From Bacillota bacterium (lineage in GTDB: Bacteria; Bacillota; Clostridia; Lachnospirales; Cellulosilyticaceae): a stretch of DNA of 12,046 bases. The DNA is taken from positions 1 through 12,046 of the forward strand of contig JAEXBC010000133.1 of the NCBI GenBank assembly GCA_023457875.1, in the 5' to 3' direction. Of this stretch, positions 8,535 through 12,046 are shown piece after piece. The notes beneath the pieces were generated by a model that saw only the letters and a list, made by a program, of their open reading frames with translations, ran no database searches and was not told the DNA's origin. The translations under genes and the position numbers were made by a program. Position 1 is the stretch's first letter. Every line of letters begins with the position of its first letter.

Positions 8535-8543
8535 TGATATAAT
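8535..8543 (+). promoter_or_regulatory. Extended -10 promoter of the PA14 protein gene
   Basis: TG-A-TATAAT (TG at 8535-8536, TATAAT at 8538-8543) is a perfect extended -10 element with no clear -35 at 17 bases and a T-rich upstream tract. A start near 8550 would give a 5' leader of about 160 bases. Confidence 0.6.
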
Positions 8544-8709
8544 AAATGTATTAAATTGTCACTTATTCAGAATAGTTATATCAAAAAGGTAAACAAAACA
8601 TTTTTTCTGAAAGCATCTTGTATAGAAAAGATACAGTGATATTTAAATGCTAGAGACGGTAATGAGGTTATTTAAAGAATGTTTGAGTAAACAATAAGGA
8701 GGGATTAAA

Positions 8710-11178
8710 GTGAAAAAATTAAAAAGAAAAATATTAGCTTTTTTGCTTACATTTGCAATAATTAGTCAAGCATTAATCGTTTATGCTGATACTACTTTGA
8801 TTGGTGGTGTACCTTCTGAGGTGGCTAATGCAGATCACTTCAAAGAAATACCTATTTATTATAAAGGGGAACGTGTAGAGGTTTTTCAAGAATATTTACG
8901 CAAGTATAATGATACAGCAGTAAATGAAAACGAAAAATTTGACATTAAAGGAACTGCTACCTTTAAGGTAAAGGCATACGCATATCAAACAGGTAATGAG
9001 GTTAAGTTAGGAACCTATATTCAATGTTTGGGTGAAGATGGAAACTGGTTCGAGATGAATTGGCGAGATAGAGAAGATCAAGTAAGTACAAGTGCTTTAC
9101 AAGGCTACATTAAGGGAAGTCAATCAGTATCTATTACGATTGATAATATTGCCTTTGCATATCCTAATAGTAACAAAAGCGATTTAAGATTAATCTTTAA
9201 GATGCAGGCTTCAACTGGTGGTTCATTTCAGCGTGAAACTGCAAAAGGCGTTTCTTTTAACGCTGGGTCAGATGTAGAAAGTGCTACAACCATTGCCTAT
9301 AAGTTATATAGCAATAAGGAAGAAAAGACAAGCGGTACTACAGTAACACCTGTAGATGGAAAAATGCTTCATACGGATATGAATAATATTACTGTTAAGC
9401 GTGGTTCTGCAATGGTATTGGATATTACAAGCAATAATATCTCAAAGCAGGAGTATGCTATTGTTGAAGGAGAACAACTTCCATCATTACCTCTTAATGG
9501 TACTGCATGGACAGATATGGGAGCTATTATCAGCAAAAATAGTGGATGGGAGACCAGTTATCCTGATTTAGTGTTAGAAAAGAAGGGTTATATTTCCACT
9601 ACACATTATAATTATAAATATGGTTCAAAGACTAAGCCAGAATCAGATGTACCTGCAAGAAGAGATACATTTAGTTATCCTATTGGAGAAACCCTAGTTT
9701 ATCAGCAAGCAACTAAGGATAGCGCTAACCAATACCACTCTACCGAAAATGCTAGTGCATTCTTTGGTAAGAGTGCAACTGGGGATACCAATTTTACAGC
9801 AGAATTTATGGCACCCATAAATGGTACTTATCAATTTGCAGTATTCTCAAATGCTGGAGCAGAGGGAAGTATTACAGTGGGTGGAAAAACCCTTTCAATT
9901 GTAAATGATTTTAATACAGCAAAAACATCAGCTACCGCATCATATCATACAAATAGTAATGTCAGTTGTGAGTTAGAAGCAGGAAAAGAATATGCAATGA
10001 AGATGAAATGGACTCAGACGGATAGTAATTCTGTAGTACCTAGCTTATATTATAGAGTTAAAGCCAATAAGACTTATTCAGATTGGACATTGGTTCCAGC
10101 AGGTAACATTAATGATGAAGCCTATACAGGTGGAGCAAATAAAGCTGTTAAGTTCTGGGGTTATATTGTTCCTAATGAAACAGCAGAGTATAACTTTGCG
10201 GCTTACTCAGATGATGGAGCATACGGTTATCTAATTGTGGACGGCGAAAAGAAAAAGTTTGTTGAAAACTGGGATATAGCTTCTGCATATGATCGATATG
10301 ATCAAGGTGTTAATATTACTTTAGAAAAAGATACACCATACCCTATCTATATGGAGTGGTATGAAGGAAATCCTACTGAAAAATGTTTCTATCCACGTTA
10401 TAAGAAAGTAAATGAAGCGACGTTCAAAAATATACCATCAGATTGGTTCTATCCAAGTTCAAACGAAACCCCAGGTGTAGTGGCTGATGCTTATTTTGAA
10501 CCAGCACAAGCAACTAGCTTGATTCCATTAGGAACAAATCTAGGAAAAAAACATGTGGTTGTGCGATTAACAGATACAACAGGTAAAATAAATTATGTAA
10601 CCTATGACAATATTATTGTTGAAGCAAGTGATGCTACCATAGATAGCTCAGATCTTAAGAATAAAATTGTACCAGAAAGTCTTTCTAATATATACTGGAA
10701 AATGGAATATCCAGAGTTTAGCAAAGATATCACATATACTTTAAATATTGGCAATATTAATGGCAATAAGTATGAAAGTGGAAATGATTTGATGAAGCTA
10801 GATGTGGAAAGTGCTTTTGTTAATATCAAGGACAATACAGGAAGTGTAGTTTCATCAGATTATTATACTGTTGTGCCTGATGCAACCAATAATAGTATCA
10901 GTATCACCTTTGATTCAAGTTATGTTGCTGAAGCAGGAACGACTCATGACATCGTGGTATACTTCAAGACCAAGATGGGTAACGATGTGAGATATGGTAA
11001 GTACTTGGAAAGCTTTAACAATACAAAGCAATCAGCAAATGTAAAAGGGAAGTACAAAGAAAGATATTATATTACAACATTGGTAGATGGAACTGTTACT
11101 TTTATAGAAGAGTATAACGACAATCAGAAGGAAGAAGAAATCTTTGCTACGTATGCTGAGATTCCATCAGTATCATAA
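8710..11178 (+). CDS. Secreted protein with tandem PA14-like domains and an unknown N-terminal domain
   Basis: An 822-residue exported protein. A Sec signal peptide (MKKLKRK, hydrophobic core, VYA cleavage after residue 26) opens it. Residues 27-195 are a beta-rich domain I do not recognise, shared with the next gene. Residues 195-320 are another unassigned segment. Two PA14-like domains follow at about 322-460 and 460-583. The second is canonical (FWGYIVPNETAEYNF, SDDGAYGYLIVDG at 500-512, ENWD, YPIYMEWYEG, IPSDWFYP). After a short Ig-like stretch, residues 650-790 (ITYTLNIGN, ISITFDSSY, HDIVVYFKTKMG) recall D2-type isopeptide domains of Gram-positive pilins. PA14 domains usually bind glycans. 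No LPXTG motif, SLH repeat, membrane tail or catalytic domain is visible. GTG 8710 has AAGGAGGG at 8696-8703. Exact function is unknown; an adhesin or matrix role is inference. Confidence 0.85.
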   Translation: MKKLKRKILAFLLTFAIISQALIVYADTTLIGGVPSEVANADHFKEIPIYYKGERVEVFQEYLRKYNDTAVNENEKFDIKGTATFKVKAYAYQTGNEVKLGTYIQCLGEDGNWFEMNWRDREDQVSTSALQGYIKGSQSVSITIDNIAFAYPNSNKSDLRLIFKMQASTGGSFQRETAKGVSFNAGSDVESATTIAYKLYSNKEEKTSGTTVTPVDGKMLHTDMNNITVKRGSAMVLDITSNNISKQEYAIVEGEQLPSLPLNGTAWTDMGAIISKNSGWETSYPDLVLEKKGYISTTHYNYKYGSKTKPESDVPARRDTFSYPIGETLVYQQATKDSANQYHSTENASAFFGKSATGDTNFTAEFMAPINGTYQFAVFSNAGAEGSITVGGKTLSIVNDFNTAKTSATASYHTNSNVSCELEAGKEYAMKMKWTQTDSNSVVPSLYYRVKANKTYSDWTLVPAGNINDEAYTGGANKAVKFWGYIVPNETAEYNFAAYSDDGAYGYLIVDGEKKKFVENWDIASAYDRYDQGVNITLEKDTPYPIYMEWYEGNPTEKCFYPRYKKVNEATFKNIPSDWFYPSSNETPGVVADAYFEPAQATSLIPLGTNLGKKHVVVRLTDTTGKINYVTYDNIIVEASDATIDSSDLKNKIVPESLSNIYWKMEYPEFSKDITYTLNIGNINGNKYESGNDLMKLDVESAFVNIKDNTGSVVSSDYYTVVPDATNNSISITFDSSYVAEAGTTHDIVVYFKTKMGNDVRYGKYLESFNNTKQSANVKGKYKERYYITTLVDGTVTFIEEYNDNQKEEEIFATYAEIPSVS

Positions 11179-11193
11179 TGTATAGTAGTAATG

Positions 11194-11233
11194 AAGCGAG
11201 TTAGAAAACATTAGGTTTTCTAACTCGCTTTTT
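11194..11233 (+). terminator. Strong rho-independent terminator after the PA14 protein gene
   Basis: A perfect 16-bp stem (11194-11209 with 11215-11230) has a 5-base ATTAG loop and ends in a run of five T (11229-11233). It isolates the two paralogous genes as separate transcripts. Confidence 0.95.
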
Positions 11234-11324
11234 GACTTAAGTTACAAAAATTAAGATGAATATTATTTAAATATAATAAAAATTTATAATCGTTTATATT
11301 AAACTAGCTAACATTTTTAGTGTA

Positions 11325-11333
11325 TGGTATACT
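11325..11333 (+). promoter_or_regulatory. Extended -10 promoter of the second secreted-protein gene
   Basis: TG-G-TATACT (TG at 11325-11326, TATACT at 11328-11333) has no recognisable -35 at 17 bases. The first paralog has the same architecture. The start would be near 11340, giving a ~150-base leader. Confidence 0.55.
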
Positions 11334-11354
11334 ATATTTAGTGAGATAGTGTTG

Positions 11355-11436
11355 AGTGAAGCGAGGGATTTCACTGGTTCAATAAGTATCAATAGACTAG
11401 AAACATCGCATATAAGCGCGTTGCATTATAGGATGT
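11355..11436 (+). other. Structured 5' leader of the second secreted-protein gene
   Basis: Two hairpins can form in the predicted leader. One is AGTGAA/TTCACT (11355-11360 with 11370-11375, 9-base loop). The other is a two-step stem, ACATC/GATGT (11403-11407 with 11432-11436) enclosing TATAA/TTATA (11411-11415 with 11426-11430) and a 10-base loop. No T-run follows. It does not match the c-di-GMP-I or -II riboswitch consensus as I know it. Confidence 0.4.
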
Positions 11437-11489
11437 CGGAGGATAAATGAATTAAGGGATTTGGAAAGCATAAAAAGGAGGAGAGAAAA

Positions 11490-12046
11490 GTGAGAAGTTT
11501 TAAGAAGAAAATATTGTTTTTTTTGTTTGCACTTACCATGATGAGCCCGGTGTTACCTATTTACGCCATTAATTTAATTGATGGTGTGCCTGAGGAGGTA
11601 GCAACAAAAAGCGAGTATATACGCGTACCCGTCTATTACCAAGGGAAAGAAGTAGAAGTGTTTCAATCTTATTTGCGAAAATATAAGGATACTGGAAATG
11701 AAAATGAGAAATTTGATATATCAGGAACAGCCACTTTTAAGATAGAAGCATATGCATATGTTACTGGTGATCAGGTCAAGATAGGTTCTTATATCCAATG
11801 TTGGGGAGAAAACGATAAGTGGTATGAGTTAGATTGGCAAGATCGTGATGGTATTATTTCTCTAGCGGATTTTCAAAAGGTGAAAAATGGTACGATGCCA
11901 TTGTCTCTTACAATCGAAAAAATCACTTTTGTAATGGAAAATGAAAATGAAACAGATAAGAGGGCAAATTTTACAATACGTGCTTCTAATGGAGGTGACT
12001 TCGGCCGTGGTACAAATGGGAACATTACTTTTGGTATGGTTAATAC
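11490..12046 (+). CDS. Second secreted protein, paralog of the PA14 protein, 3' end outside the window
   Basis: An open frame runs from GTG 11490 to the window edge (185 complete codons, no stop). It opens with a signal peptide (MRSFKKK, hydrophobic core, IYA cleavage after residue 26), the same length as in the upstream gene. The mature N terminus then matches the upstream protein closely: GVPEEVA, YYQGKEVEVFQ, YLRKY, NENEKFDI, GTATFK, YIQC and WQDRD all have counterparts. By hand alignment about 60% of the first ~97 mature residues are identical. Similarity falls in the following segment (about residues 120-185). AAGGAGG at 11475-11481 lies 8 bases before the start. Whether PA14 domains follow cannot be seen. 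It most likely arose by tandem duplication. It is an exported protein of unknown function. Confidence 0.92.
   Translation, partial: MRSFKKKILFFLFALTMMSPVLPIYAINLIDGVPEEVATKSEYIRVPVYYQGKEVEVFQSYLRKYKDTGNENEKFDISGTATFKIEAYAYVTGDQVKIGSYIQCWGENDKWYELDWQDRDGIISLADFQKVKNGTMPLSLTIEKITFVMENENETDKRANFTIRASNGGDFGRGTNGNITFGMVN

Larger units (their letters stand above)
8344..8709 (+). other. Long AT-rich non-coding region ahead of the PA14 protein gene
   Basis: The 437 bases between mtnN and the next gene contain no ORF longer than a few codons. After the mtnN terminator there is a 12-bp palindrome TAAAAATTTTTA (8411-8422), a 9-bp inverted repeat (8444-8489), an extended -10 promoter (8535-8543) and then a ~160-base leader. 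The leader has only weak hairpins, for example TGTAT/ATACA at 8619-8635. I do not recognise a known riboswitch in it. Confidence 0.6.
11179..11489 (+). other. Non-coding region between the two paralogous secreted-protein genes
   Basis: These 311 bases hold, in order, the terminator of the first gene, an AT-rich stretch (11234-11320), an extended -10 promoter and a ~150-base leader with two hairpins. The ribosome binding site AAGGAGG (11475-11481) precedes GTG 11490. No protein-coding ORF of useful length is present. Confidence 0.7.

Noticed and set aside
8550..8709. A c-di-GMP or other known riboswitch in the leader of the PA14 protein gene
   Set aside because: Surface-protein genes in Clostridia often have one, so I looked, but the conserved c-di-GMP-I/II core sequences are absent and only weak hairpins form.
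10602..10835. Minus-strand 77-codon ORF inside the PA14 protein gene
   Set aside because: It is antisense to a coding region with clear codon structure and has no supporting signals.
11192..11365. Repeated TGAAGCGAG in the terminator (11192-11200) and in the next leader (11357-11365)
   Set aside because: The 9-base match could pair with the terminator 3' arm, but the two lie in separate transcripts and the match is short enough to be chance.
8679..11455. Mini-ORFs in the leaders of the two secreted-protein genes (Met-Phe-Glu-stop at 8679-8690; Met-Asn-stop at 11447-11455)
   Set aside because: Two- and three-codon ORFs are expected by chance; only the second has a good ribosome binding site, and nothing links the two.

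Overview
The window looks like chromosomal DNA from a low-GC Gram-positive anaerobe of the Clostridia. It is AT-rich, has strong AGGAGG-type ribosome binding sites, uses several GTG and TTG starts, and separates genes with rho-independent terminators. The protein set (NAD-type malic enzyme, MurG, a soluble chemotaxis transducer, CTP synthase, a DUF368 protein, a FabT-like MarR regulator, and secreted PA14 proteins) would fit Lachnospirales or a Cellulosilyticum-like lineage. That placement is inference from protein style, not from a marker gene.

Layout. Positions 1-3137 hold a plus-strand unit: the 3' part of a malic enzyme gene, murG, and a cytosolic methyl-accepting chemotaxis protein, closely spaced and closed by a strong terminator. 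A sigma-A-type promoter then drives pyrG (3346-4953) as a single gene. A two-way terminator (4964-5008) separates pyrG from a minus-strand pair: a small DUF5658-like membrane protein (6383-6039) followed by a DUF368/PopT polyprenyl-phosphate transporter (5912-5037). Predicted overlapping divergent promoters (about 6425-6468) also drive a rightward unit of a FabT-like MarR regulator, a cysteine-free HMA-fold protein and, after a 130-base gap, the MTA/SAH nucleosidase mtnN, closed by a terminator at 8306-8343.

The last third is accessory in character. A 437-base non-coding stretch leads to an 822-residue secreted protein with a signal peptide, an unrecognised N-terminal domain, two PA14-like domains and a C-terminal beta-rich domain. 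After a perfect 16-bp terminator and a roughly 150-base structured leader, a second gene begins with the same signal-peptide length and the same N-terminal domain. It is a tandem paralog that runs off the window end. Both genes have an extended -10 promoter and a long leader.

The first 8.3 kb is mainly housekeeping: carbon metabolism, peptidoglycan lipid II synthesis and lipid-carrier recycling, CTP supply, and SAM by-product removal. MurG and the DUF368 protein both act on undecaprenyl-linked wall synthesis but are not co-transcribed here. The least explained part is the secreted PA14 paralog pair. I do not see a clearly new defence or mobile system, and there is no CRISPR array, tRNA, rRNA or insertion sequence that I can support.
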